A stretch of 64,000 nt of DNA from Hermatobates lingyangjiaoensis (taxonomy: Eukaryota; Arthropoda; Insecta; Hemiptera; Hermatobatidae), in the NCBI GenBank assembly GCA_026182355.1, contig JAPFBL010000223.1, positions 589,001 to 653,000 on the forward strand, written 5' to 3'. How positions within the stretch are numbered: the stretch's first letter is position 1; every line of letters begins with the position of its first letter. Under the pieces are notes generated by a model. The model worked only from the letters and a program-made list of their open reading frames with translations. It did no database searches and was not told the origin of the DNA. Position numbers and translations under genes: made by a program. Below, one piece after another: positions 46,528-57,350 of this stretch.

Positions 46528-46921
46528 CGAGACTGGGACTCGGCAAAAACAGCTTCCTGACTGGTTTTGGACTTGGTTTCCTAGCGTTTGGGCTTAAGAA
46601 GCTACTTCTGCCGGTGATCCTAGGAGTGCAGATAGTCAAGTCAGTGCTGATTGCCATGTTCCTGCCAACGATCCTGAGTCACGTTGGCAAGATAGTCGGC
46701 AAGGGTGTGAGCAACGTTGTTTCCGGGAGCAGTTCTTCCCACAACGACCAAACGATTGCCGACTTTGACTTCAAGGACGAGCCGGTGGTGGCGGCCTCTG
46801 ACCAGGAGGGAGCCGCCACGGAGTTCGGCACTCGCTGGGCCACAATGCCTTCGCAGAGTCACGCAACGCTGGCTGCCCTCAATGCTCCCTACGTCAACCA
46901 AGTCCAGGACTACTCCGACAG
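46528..46921 (+). CDS. Internal exon of an Osiris-like (DUF1676) protein
   Basis: This is the only convincing host exon in the window. The frame is open for 130 complete codons, and the sequence is clearly more GC-rich than the flanks. It starts after a pyrimidine-rich acceptor ending in TTTCAG (46522-46527) and stops at a CAG|GTACTG donor (GT at 46922). Two bases at the start and two at the end belong to split codons. The protein opens with a glycine and leucine-rich stretch (RLGLGKNSFLTGFGLGF). A long hydrophobic segment follows (KKLLLPVILGVQIVKSVLIAMFLPTIL, split here: KKLLLPVILG, VQIVKSVLIAMFLP). It ends with a polar, acidic tail containing FDFKDEPV. Osiris proteins are insect secretory or membrane proteins with a central hydrophobic DUF1676 domain, and they act in cuticle formation. 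Assignment to Osiris is by resemblance, and I cannot name the member. Neighbouring exons were not found, so both flanking introns are long and packed with transposons. Confidence 0.6.
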
Positions 46922-47139
46922 GTACTGCCTTCATACTGCTTATAACGAAATACCTTAACTTCTCTTTTTTGGTATCATGTGATATGGACCACTTATTAGT
47001 AATGACTCGACTATCTACCGTCCTTCTGGTCTACCAACCTTCCCCTCTAGTCTCTTCCTGACGACGAACGTCTCGTTATTTTTTTGTGTTACTTTTTTAC
47101 AGTACTATTTTGTCCATTTTGGACAGTTTCTGTATAATA

Positions 47140-47255
47140 TATATAACAAGATTTCACGATAAACACCTAAAACAACAATCAATGTTCTTTCAACAATCTA
47201 AGATCTTTCAACCGTACGTAGCGGTCTTCGTCAGAGTCAAAAACCCAATAACTAT
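47140..47255 (-). repeat. Family A arm, partial
   Basis: Minus strand: GACT, CTGACGA, A, GACCG, short loop, ACGGTT, GAA, AGATCT, T, AG. The arm beyond is degraded. It lies in the intron after the Osiris-like exon. Confidence 0.7.
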
Positions 47256-47498
47256 GAAATTTCAAGCAATACATATTATTTTTTTCAAAACTAGTAAACT
47301 CTAATGATTTTGTGAACCTTGCTTTAACTTAAACACAGTCAGATTTTTTCTAATAATCGAAAAGGTCAGTTTATGTTCCAAAACTTAAAATTTGTTATAG
47401 AACAATGAATTTAATTATGTTATAACTGATAAAATGAATATGTCTATATTAATACAAATGACATCTTAAATTGACTATATATGAGTTTTATAATATTT

Positions 47499-47538
47499 TA
47501 TTACATACTTTGATAGTGCGCTATCAAAGTATGTAATA
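47499..47538. repeat. Perfect 18-bp-arm palindrome
   Basis: TATTACATACTTTGATAG, loop TGCG, then the exact complement. No terminator function is implied in a eukaryote. Confidence 0.9.
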
Positions 47539-47692
47539 GCTTGAAAGTGTACTATTGATAGTATACGATAGCCTTAGTATTACATGACTTTCTTATGCTT
47601 TTAATTCTACTTCTAAAACAAACTCTTCACTAATCAAAAATAAGTAAGTGTGTCTCTTTCTCTGTGGGTTGCTTTTCTTCATTTTTGAACTG

Positions 47693-48040
47693 ATATATAT
47701 ATATATATATAGTTCATACAGGAAAGAGAAAAACAAATAAAGACGCACACAAAAGACTCAAAACGATATTTCAACAGTCGTCTTCATCGGGCAGAAGATA
47801 TATATATCAATGATCAAACCACAATAAGAAAATGGGAAAGCAAGACTAAGATCTTTCAACCGTAACAAGCGGTCTTCGTCAGAGTCAAAAACCCAACTGA
47901 GTTTTTGGGTTTTTGACTGTGACGAAGACCGCTTGTTACAGTTGAAAGATCTTAGTCTTGCTTTCCCATTTTCTTATTGTGGTTTGATCATTGATTGTTA
48001 TTTCACGTGTTTATGTGAAATCTTTTTATATATATATAAG
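47693..48040. repeat. Family A palindrome next to PLE end fragment, (TA)n at both sides
   Basis: 47711-47795 matches the left arm of the PLE at 31388 (GAGAAAAACAAATAAAGACG; ATATTTCAACAGTCGTC). 47808-47983 is the family A palindrome with centre near 47903. The right core has GTGACGA for CTGACGA. (TA)n runs lie at 47695, 47799 and 48026. Confidence 0.85.
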
Positions 48041-48444
48041 ACAACCATAAATATATAAGGATAACAAACAATAAGAAATGTGTCATTGCACTTCAATAAT
48101 GATTATCAGAGCTATTCTTAGAAAATTAGTCATGCCGCGTAACTTTCTTAATAAGAATTAAGAAATAGATGGAGCGGAAAATTCTTGCTTAAGTGATTTC
48201 TGGGGTTAACTGATCTGAACCTTTTTTATGGGATTCATTTTTTTATGATTTCATTCAGAATACAAAAAATACAGATGTATCTTACTACATTAAAATTTTT
48301 TTAAGAACGTCATTATTTGATGAATAATTTTAAGAATAGAATTTTTGTAGAATGTTTGTATATAATTAATAAATTTCTAGTTGGTAAAAAGATATTGTAC
48401 CATGATGTTGAAATAACTCATCCATCTTTATATGCATAACAAAA

Positions 48445-48800
48445 ATATTTTTACTTTGTTATAAGTAAAGTGATGGTGAAAAAATTCGATGTTGAGTTTT
48501 TGATCGAATTATATGTTTTGAGTTCGCCAAAGCAGTTTTATGATGGTTTTCGATTATGTCGGTGTATGTGCGTGGGTGGGTGAGTGTTTATCTAAAGGTT
48601 TGTGTAGATGCTACGGTCCAGAATCTTCGATGAAATTAATATTTTACACAAAAAAAAGTCCTCACAGTATAGACGTGCAGAATAGTTTTGGTGCAATTAT
48701 GCCTAATGGGAAAGACATGCTTTTGGCTAAACTTTGTTTTTGAACATTTTTTTTTTCTTCTAAACTACTAATTCCAGAGTCTTGAAATTTTAGTTTTATT
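48445..48800 (+). repeat. Q-family element, 5' part
   Basis: 5' end TTTGTTATAAGTAAAGTG, then GTGAAAAAATTCGATG and TCCAGAATCTTCGATG. Truncated after CTAAACTACTAATTCCAGAG. Confidence 0.75.
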
Positions 48801-49113
48801 TACTTTATTGATCTAATTTAGATTTCATTTGAATTCAACATTTGATTGAAGAATTTCTGTTCAAGACCAGCCTAATGTAAAAGAAGTAGTTATGTGTAAG
48901 GGAACTGTACCAGAGTAGCAAGTTTATTTAGAGCTGAACTGAGACAACTAAAGGAAGTTAGGCTTCTCTTGAAGAGAAGGAATAAAGACTTGTCATACAA
49001 GATAAATATTTCAGGAAATAGTTCTGAAACTAGAAGGCGCAAGAAAGGATAATTTTGAGGCAGGTGCTAATTCGAGTGAAATTCATTTGGCTAGTAGTAG
49101 TAGGCAGCACTGT

Positions 49114-49419
49114 AGGTTGCAGTGGCTGTCCCACAAGGAACACACACAGGCAGAACATTGGGCCCTTTGTGATACCACACAATCAAGATTGATTCTGCAT
49201 TGGGAGTACTAATTTTTTGCCTAACTCAAGTGTATTCAAAGTGTAGGGATCTTTAACGAGTATCTGACATCGCATAGGCTCGAAACCGACGGTGTAACGT
49301 TCTCTCCGAGGGACGACACGCTCCGATTTATTCACCTCTCATGTGAATAAGTCGAGTGCCAGGTGGGTTTTGAACCCAGGACCTACCACCTCAGAGTCGA
49401 GTGCGTTAACCACTAACCC
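49114..49419 (-). repeat. tRNA-derived SINE, tail type b
   Basis: Minus strand: tail AGGTTGCAGTGGCTGTCCCA on the plus strand, body with GGGACGACACGCTCCG, degraded head. Confidence 0.85.
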
Positions 49420-49805
49420 ACTCATTTTGCAAGCGCAATGATGCCAAATCTTTTAAGTTCGGCATGTCAACTTTTGAAAAATCAAAACATAATCTTTCTA
49501 GCGTGTCACACATCGCAAAAGTAAAGACTAAAAAGAAAACAGAAATATTTATACTTTTTGTAAGTTAATTATTTGTTTAATTACTATTTAAAATACAAAA
49601 AAAAACAATTATGAAACCAAAATTTAACATTTTAGCATTTAGAATTTAGCATGTTTTCAAAATTTAGAATTTCTAGCAGCTCAAAGGGTCACTTTTTTCT
49701 TTTTTTGTTCTTTTTTGTTAGAGAACAACATTCTGTTCTTAAAATCTTTAATGTTTTACAATAATTCTTATTAAATTATGATAATGGAGCTTAAAATATA
49801 GAATC

Positions 49806-50225
49806 ATTTTTTTTTTTCGTCGTAGGATGTGGAAAAATCTGTTCAGCAGATCCCTTAGCAAAACATCTTGTTAGGGTATGTGGGGTTGGGTGTCCCGACC
49901 CACTAAAAAACCACATCCTATTTCCTGGCAATATCCGACATGGAAACCGTTTGTACATTACTTCATGCCGGCGCCAATCCTCTGTACTGAAGCCAATTTC
50001 CTTCTAAATTTCTCGTGTCTGAGACAGTCAGCCCAGACCTCAGCGCCATACAGCATTATGGACTGTGTCACAGACATCAGTAATCTGCGCCTTAACTGCC
50101 TTGGCCCTCCAGTATTAGCCATAAGCCTACTTAGCTGGGCTGTGGCAACAGTAGCCTTGTTTGTAGCCCTAATATTTGCGCCCTGAACGACGTTTTCCTG
50201 TCAATGGTGATCCCAAGATATTTAA
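49806..50225 (-). pseudogene. LINE reverse transcriptase C-terminal relic with poly(A)
   Basis: Minus strand: YLGITIDRKTSFRAQI, one shift, then KATVATAQLSRLMANTGG, RRRLLMSVTQSIMLYGAEVW and RRKLASVQRIGAGMK. This is the region after the catalytic palm in Jockey/R1-type LINEs (the YLG...T, GGP and LLYG..VW motifs). The 3' end is a poly(A) tract (T run at 49808-49818). The 5' end is cut at about 50225, a usual 5' truncation of LINE copies. Confidence 0.8.
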
Positions 50226-52239
50226 ATATATAATAATTAACAATGATGACAATAACAATAGTGGTAACAGTGTAATCGCGACTACTCACAAACATATTAC
50301 AGGTTATTATAATTTAATTAAGTAAATTGTTGAGCTTTGTCAATGGGAAGTAATGCTTTCCAACATCGCTCTTAGCCTAGCGTGTCTGAGTATCTTTTAA
50401 TACCAACATAATAAGTACGACCACCTGTGATCAACCAGAACTGAAAACCAAAGAAACAATCAGAAGAACTATTGTACTTTTTACAGGTAACATAGACCAG
50501 TGCTTTTGAACCTTTTACGGTATTAGCCACACACCCTTCCTCAAACAATAACTCCATTGGCACAAATTCAATTTGGACAAACATATCGTAAATATTATAA
50601 AATTTATTAATAGTAATAATATAATATTAATAATAACTATTTGATAATATAAAATGTTTATAACGCTAATATTCATTGATAGATATATTAAAATAACTTA
50701 ATTTCGACATTTCAGCAGTTGATTAAAATAGTATGGTGTAAAATTGCTAAAAAAAAAATAAGTATTTCTGTACTGAGTACTATAGTCACTGAAGGTCCAT
50801 ACCATCATATAACCACTTTGTACCAGTTGTTTTATATCTAAACAAATTCACAACTAAGGGGAAATATCGTTCAAGTTATAATTAAAGCTTTTAATTAAAA
50901 GTTATTTGCAAAACTAAATGTAGATCAATTGAGTTCTCTCGATTTTTAACTAAAATATTATTTCAACACAGATTGAGATATTCAACATATGTTTATTTGT
51001 ATCAACTTAAGATTCTGTTTGTCTGTTTTCAACGATAAACAATAAACTATCATCTTTTGGGGGTGACAATGAAAGTCGAAGAATGATAGACAGCTGCACA
51101 TTAGTGGCTAAATACTAAAATTTACTAGTTTGAGCTAATATCAGTTTATGTGATAAAGTATAAGAAAATTTAATTACGGAAGACATGTTAATAAAAATTT
51201 TAAGGTTTCAGTAATTTTATCAAATAAATACTAAGATATACCTCAAGGTCCATAGTCATTCTCATTATCATGGATAACTTCGTGAGAAGTCGTATCTTTC
51301 CTCGGATGTTATAACTGATCTTCTATTGCCTTTATGATATCTTTTATGATTCCTTTTTTTTCTTAATAGTTCTCCTTCAAGTGATACTCATTGGGATTTC
51401 TATAGTTTTCATTATTCCCATAACATTTTATATTACGAGTATATCAGGGACTGTGCACATCAAAATTTTATTAAAGACATATTATTATTTTGGTTACTAA
51501 TTTCAAGTGATCAGATTAATTTATATGGAATACCACAGTGGGTGTTTTCTCCACTCTTTTATTTCATTTTTTTATATATGATGCATCACTATTACTTGCT
51601 ACCCTTCTAAGGGTTGTTGTAATATAATAATAAGTAGAATAAAAAAAAATTTTGGTAAAAAAGTTCTGATCAAACATGTATTTTAAGATTTTCTCTTGAA
51701 GGCATTCCTAGTTTTAAGATATTTTGCTTTGAATATTTTATTAATCCTTTTCAGTTGAAACAACAGAGTTTTTTTAAAATAGTCGATGATTGGAGAGATT
51801 TGGAGACACAGAAATAGTGAACCGTGTGAAAGGGATGTTATTTATAGTAAGTTAAGTGACTCATGTCCCGTTGTAATAAAAGAAGTGAGAGAAATGTCCA
51901 AGGTGCGACTCAGCCTCTAACGGTGACTGAGGATCGTCACGTGTGACCAGCCTTTCCGTAATGTCTCACATCAGACCCCTGCCACATCATTCGCAAATCA
52001 CCCGAATCAACTTCACTTCAGCCCACCAAGTAGTAATCAACACAAAATCAAATCCACATTTTAACTAATTTACAATTTGATTATAGAAATATGTCAACAT
52101 ACATTTTAGCATTTTTCAGTAATGATTCAAACTCAAAGAATCATGCTGTCATCATTTGATTTATCATAAGGAAATCAAAAATAAAGAAGATTAATCTGAT
52201 GATAACAGGAAAGTTGTATAAACATATTGTTTATTGTAA
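50226..52239. other. AT-rich stretch without a recognised gene
   Basis: Small frames only (for example 50372-50584 on the minus strand, unassigned). A somewhat GC-richer patch at 51860-52020 has no long frame. Confidence 0.45.
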
Positions 52240-52445
52240 ATCAATGATCAGACCACAATAAGAAATGGGAAAACAAGACTAAGATCTTTCAACCGTAACA
52301 AGCGGTCTTCATCGGAGTCAAAAACCCATTGACTCTGACGAAGACCGCTTATTACGGTTGAAAGATCTTAGTCTTGTTTTCCCATTTCTTATTTTGGTTT
52401 GATCATTGATTGTTATTTCACGTGTTTATGTGAAATCTTTTTATT
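52240..52445 (+). ncRNA. Hammerhead-like motif, best family A copy, in a palindrome
   Basis: Plus strand: GACT (52331-52334), CTGACGA (52335-52341), A, GACCG (52343-52347), loop CTTATTA, CGGTT (52355-52359), GAA, AGATCT (52363-52368), T, AGTC (52370-52373). Stem I is four Watson-Crick pairs, stem II five pairs with one G-U, and stem III self-complementary. The mirror arm at 52245-52325 carries a second core on the minus strand. Beyond it lies the hairpin TTTCACGTGTTTATGTGAAA. Confidence 0.7.
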
Positions 52446-52789
52446 ACATATTGTGAATTCAGAATTTTTTCCGCCTACCTACATAGTATATCTATATATA
52501 AAAATAAAAGAAAGGTTATGTCTGTACATTGCTTAGAACTGATTCATTTCAAGTTATCTTTACGTTTTATATATTAGAGAAAACGAATCCACCTTTAGAA
52601 AAAGTTCTATCTGTTCAAAAAAAGCACATATATCCAAAAATTTAATGACAAGTAAACTCAGCCATCATGATTTGAATGGATTGGAGATTTCATGTAGAAG
52701 TGAAGTTATGGACCTTTAGGCTGTGTTTGGCTAACTACACAGGCTAAACATAACAAGTGACTAACAGGTAGCCAAAGAGTAACTGACTT

Positions 52790-52965
52790 TTTGAACGAGC
52801 AAAGCCCATGTCTATAAAATATTAATTTGATCCATCAAAAATAGTGGATTGAAACGTCTATACAAACTTTTGGATATACACTCTCCCACACACATCCACA
52901 CACACACACGTGCGCGCACACACTCACACACACGCACGCACACACAAACGCACACACTCTGTACT
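52790..52965 (-). repeat. Q-family fragment with CA/CG run
   Basis: Minus strand: CTATTTTTGATGGATCAAAT and the CA-rich run at 52890-52960. Confidence 0.6.
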
Positions 52966-53980
52966 TGTCTGTTTTTGTGATAATATTTAGGATTGATTTA
53001 TTATCTTTTAAATAAATTAATGGAGAAATTGACCTTTCTCTTTTTTGAAAACAAGCTAATCAAAAGTTAGTTTTATGAAGACTTTAAATGCATATATTCA
53101 GAGTAAACTTGAGTCGGTTGGAAAACAGGAAATACATGGTATTTTAAGTGAAATGCAGGTGAGGTTATTGAAAGATGCTACATTAGAAGGATGCAGGCTG
53201 CTTGAGCGGGGAGCCAGTTCGTGAAGGCACATTAGAGCCGTTCTCTGATGCATCACAAGTGAATGCACCTTGCAAGTGGCCTACATTGCCATAGTAATTA
53301 GGCTGCAAACTTTCCTATACAATTTGCTGCAAATTATAACTCATGTTTTAGTTTATTTTTTTCTTAGTTCCTTCATAATAAGAAGGTATTTCTTATTTTA
53401 CATAGTAAGAACAAATAACGAATAATTTTTAATTCTGATGACTTCTGAACAGAAGGCGTTGAAACAACAACTCAATAACTCAAAGTATATACCGATAAAA
53501 TGTTCATATATTTTGAAAAATTAACACCCACAATTATTTATGTTATATAATATAGATGTCACAGGACTTCACCAATCAGGTATATTATAACTATATATAT
53601 ATTAAGTTTGTGAGTTTGTTTTTTTATTTCTCTGTATGTTTGTTTGTTTGTTTGTTTATTTGTTTGCTTGTTTGTACACCCATTTTCCGTGGAGATAGAG
53701 ACCTGATATTATAATATATACTATTTATTACCTGAATAATGTTAAATAAAAGAAAATTATTATTTAATTCCCAAAATTGGTGCCAAAGTAGCCAGTGGCT
53801 TGCGTGCTTGCAGATGAAAGTAGTGCAAATGTATTGTATATAAATATAACAAAAAAAAATTTATTTTAATTTATTTGCGTAATATAAACACTGGTAATAA
53901 ATTAAAGGCATTCTAAATAAAGTTTAGCTAAAGTTAAAATGACATTCACTGACTGTTAGGCAGCACGAAGTTTACTGAAT
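52966..53980. other. No recognised gene
   Basis: Contains a (TTTG)n run at 53638-53672. GCTAAAGTTAAAATGACATT with GCAGCACGAAGTTTAC (53930-53975) repeats 33609-33660, so an unnamed interspersed repeat ends here, again followed by (TA)n. Confidence 0.4.
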
Positions 53981-53984
53981 CAGT

Positions 53985-54284
53985 ATATATATATATATAT
54001 ATATAAAATGATAAAAATATCAACTGTGGAATAGAAACAAAACTAAAATTTATCGTGACTCGGTCAGTTCTTCAAGTTCAAATTAAACTCTCATTGCCAA
54101 CGTTTCGGTTTTTATTTAAAACCTTTTTCATAGGCCTACAAAAACAGAGGAAATATAAGAAATAATACAATCATTCAACAATCATAAAAGTATCGACCGT
54201 GGAATAGAAACAAAACTAAAATTTATCGGGACTCGGTCAGTTCTTCAGGTTCAAATTAAACTTTTATATATATATATATATAAA
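53985..54284. repeat. Family I hammerhead-like sequence between direct repeats and (TA)n
   Basis: Minus-strand core near 54095-54134: GCC, TATGAAA, AA, GGTTTT loop AAAACC type stem, GAA, ACGT, T, GGCA. GACTCGGTCAGTTCTTCA occurs directly at 54058 and 54233. (TA)n tracts lie at 53984-54003 and 54266-54282. Confidence 0.7.
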
Positions 54285-54760
54285 CTACATTAACATAAAG
54301 AACACACATTCTAAAAACTGGCGTCTGTCTAAAAACGTTTTTACCATCTTTCTATCCCTCGTGCAGTTCAACATTGTGGGTTGAAGTCCTCTCCCATGAT
54401 GCTGGAGATTGACGTCCATATAAACTACTTCAGAGTTTTGTGAGGTATAATCGTGTTTGGACACCGATACCAATCTTAAGCGTTTTCCATTAAGTTGCAT
54501 CTCTGTTGTAGTGCTTTCCACCCAGATCTCTAGGTTAGCGGGCATTGTTGAAAGAGTTCCTCATTTCTGCTTTTCGAGGGTAGGATTTTCCAATCTGATT
54601 GAGTAACCAGATTCAGTAACCTTTCTATGTGGTTGAGTAAGCAGACAGACTGAACTTGTGCTGTGATGGTAAGTGAGTCTCACAGAGCAGAACTATGTCA
54701 ACGGAGTGATGCTTGAGGAACTCCGATAGCTCGATCCTCATTTTTACTTTTCTATAGGTA
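54285..54760 (-). pseudogene. LINE endonuclease relic (Jockey-like)
   Basis: Minus strand: ELSEFLKHHSVDIVLLCETH, then LPSQHKFSLSAYSTT, and further down EIWVESTTTEMQLNGKRLRL with VSVSKHDY. These match the start of the APE-type endonuclease of Jockey-like LINEs (the LLCETHL motif containing the catalytic glutamate, and the later LRLVSVYK strand). Stops and a gap separate the two parts. The Q element at 54738 truncates it upstream. Confidence 0.7.
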
Positions 54761-54833
54761 TAGTGACAGAAAAAAAAATACTTTCTAGAGATTTTAACGG
54801 TCACCAAAGTAGTTTTGTGAACATTTTCGATGA

Positions 54834-54899
<66 letters not shown>

Positions 54900-55870
54900 T
54901 TAGTGTTAGTGTAGGTGGATGGGTGGGTAAGTGTATATCCAAAAGTTTGTGTAAACGCTAGTGCCCAGAATCATTGATATTTTACACAAAAATGAACCTT
55001 ATAGTGTAGATATGCTCTATAATTTTGGAGCAATTTGCCATAATGGGAAAGTCACTTTTTTGGCTAAAATGTGTTTTTAGATATTTCTTTTCTCCTAAAC
55101 TACTAATTCTAGAGTCTTGAAAATTTGCCACTATCTTTGAAGCTACAAAAATAATAATTAAAAAAATCTTCAGATTTTTAAAAAGATTGAATATATTTTT
55201 GTTTCAATAAAATGTATAAATTGTGACCTGTCATTCAATCTGCTGGTGAGAGTGATGTAAGCCTCACTGTTTGACAGATCAAATTAAAATCTATAGAAGA
55301 GCTACCACTTTAAATCTATAGAAGAGCTACTGTTGTTGACAAACCACTGTTCTTTTTTTTGCTATTCTAGTCTAATAGTTCATGTTTACTATTTTTGAAA
55401 ATTTCAAGCTTCCAGCTATAAACGTTTTAAATTATACTGAAAAGAACGCTTCGAATTTGATGTGGGTTTCCAAAACTGGCTATTACTGATATTTTTTTTC
55501 TCAGAACATATTTACAACAACCTTATTCCAGAGTACAACACTGGAAAAAAAGATTGCACTTGGTTACATTAAATTGGATTTTTATTATGTTTGACAAAAG
55601 GAAAGAAAAGTTTTTTTTAAAAAACACTAACATGTCGTGAAATTCCGAACATAATAATTTTATAAAAGATCAAAATGAATAATATAAATCAATATTAAAA
55701 ACATTCTTTAAAAAAATGTGTGTTATAATCAAATTTTTTACTTGAATCAAATGAAATTTGATGCAAGATTGTTAATTCTTATTGAAATAAGACACTTGGT
55801 TTTGTGAGCATAAAATCTAATGAAATTATTATATGCATTAGTAAATAAATGACGTTTAGCGTCACTTAGG
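54738..55870 (+). repeat. Q-family element with (TG)n
   Basis: 5' end TTTACTTTTCTATAGGTATA, then a TG microsatellite at 54836-54895 at the usual place, and the interior to about 55870. The histidine-threonine frame on the minus strand is a repeat artefact. Confidence 0.75.
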
Positions 55871-56259
55871 TGGCTGGTATTCATTTTGTGTAAAGAATGT
55901 TAAAAAAAATTGTATACTTTAATAATAATATCACGCTCTTAGGTGACCGTGTCTACAATATCAAACAAAACAATTTATTGTGTAGTTATTTAAGTCAATA
56001 TAAGTTATATTCATTATTAGAACGAGACTTAGTAACAACTGATTGAAATGATCTATTAGATGTCAGGTTTTCTAGACATACAGCCTGAGTTTATAAAACT
56101 TACTTTATAATCCGATCCTAAACCAGTGTACGTGACATTGGACCGATTGGAGCAGGAAGTGGCACATAGCTGATTCGCGTTTGCTTTTATAGTTTATGAA
56201 TTACATTGTCTTAAATATAATATCAGCTCATTAATATATCTTAATTACTTTAAACAAAT

Positions 56260-56692
56260 TTGATATCAAGACTTTTTGTCCTTTTTTTATATTTTATCAA
56301 TGATACCTGGGTGTATGTGGTTGGATTGATTTTTAATTAAAAATTTGATATCAAAATTGCTATTCCTTTTTTTGACATTTTATGAATGATATCTGGGTGA
56401 ATGTGGTTGGACTGATTTTTTAATTAAAAATTTGATATCAAGATTTTTAGTCCTTTTTTTGACATTTTATCAATGATATCTGGGTGCATGTGGTTGGATT
56501 GATTTTTTAATTGAAAATTTGATATCAAAATTGCTAGTCCTTTTTTGACATTTTATCAACGATATCTGGGTGTATGTGGTTGGATTGATTTTAAATTAAA
56601 AATTTGATATCAAAATTGTTAGTCTTTTTTTGACATTTTATCAACAATATCTGGGTGTATGTGGTTGGATTAATTTTTTAATTAAAAATTTA
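56260..56692. repeat. Five tandem ~86-bp units inside a Q-like element
   Basis: Units begin at TTTGATATCA near 56260, 56344, 56431, 56518 and 56603, each with TTGACATTTTATCAATGATA and TGTGGTTGGATTGATTTT. The unit resembles the Q segment around the GATGTCTGTGTG run. Confidence 0.85.
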
Positions 56693-57350
56693 AAGGCATG
56701 TTAAGGGTCACAATGTTTGATGGATCACATTCATATTTTATAGAAAATTTAGCTCAATAGTGTAGACGTGCTCTGTTGTTTTCGTCAGTATTGTATCATA
56801 TGAAAGGCAATTTTTCGACCAAAATATAACTTCAGACATTTTTTTCCTAAAGTACTACCTCTAGGTCATTAATGCTTTTGAATTATAATGAAACTGAGAG
56901 AAGCTATAAATTTTAAAAAAAAAAAGCTCAAATTTTTTAAATAACGGAAAGGTATTTTTTTGGTATAAAATGTAAAATGTTTGTATTATGACTGATTCAG
57001 AAAGCTTACGAGCATGAAAAATATGACCACTGACGGCATTGCAATGAAATAGTGCCTAAAAATGACACGTTTTCAAAGGATGTGAAAAAATGTTTTGAAA
57101 AAATTTTTTTTTTTGCACTAAAGGGCTAATTGTAGAAATATTCATTTTTGATAAAAATGCAACCTAATATCAGCAATATATTAAAAAAAAAATCAGAGAA
57201 TGTTGAGTTGCACAAGAATCAATAAAGCGATAAAAGCTGAAAACTCAAGCTGAACTAATGTTTAACTGCTGCACTTGTCCCGTCTGTTTACATTAAAATT
57301 ATTTCTCAGAACCCCGTCAAATAGAAATCCTATTTTAAAGTGTCATACAA
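56693..57350 (+). repeat. Divergent Q-family interior
   Basis: GTTTGATGGATCACATTCATA, TGTAGACGTGCTCT and GCAATGAAATAGTGCCTAAA follow the Q order, more diverged than other copies. Confidence 0.5.

Noticed and set aside
47499..47538. Rho-independent terminator
   Set aside because: The hairpin is AT-rich and the genome is clearly eukaryotic.
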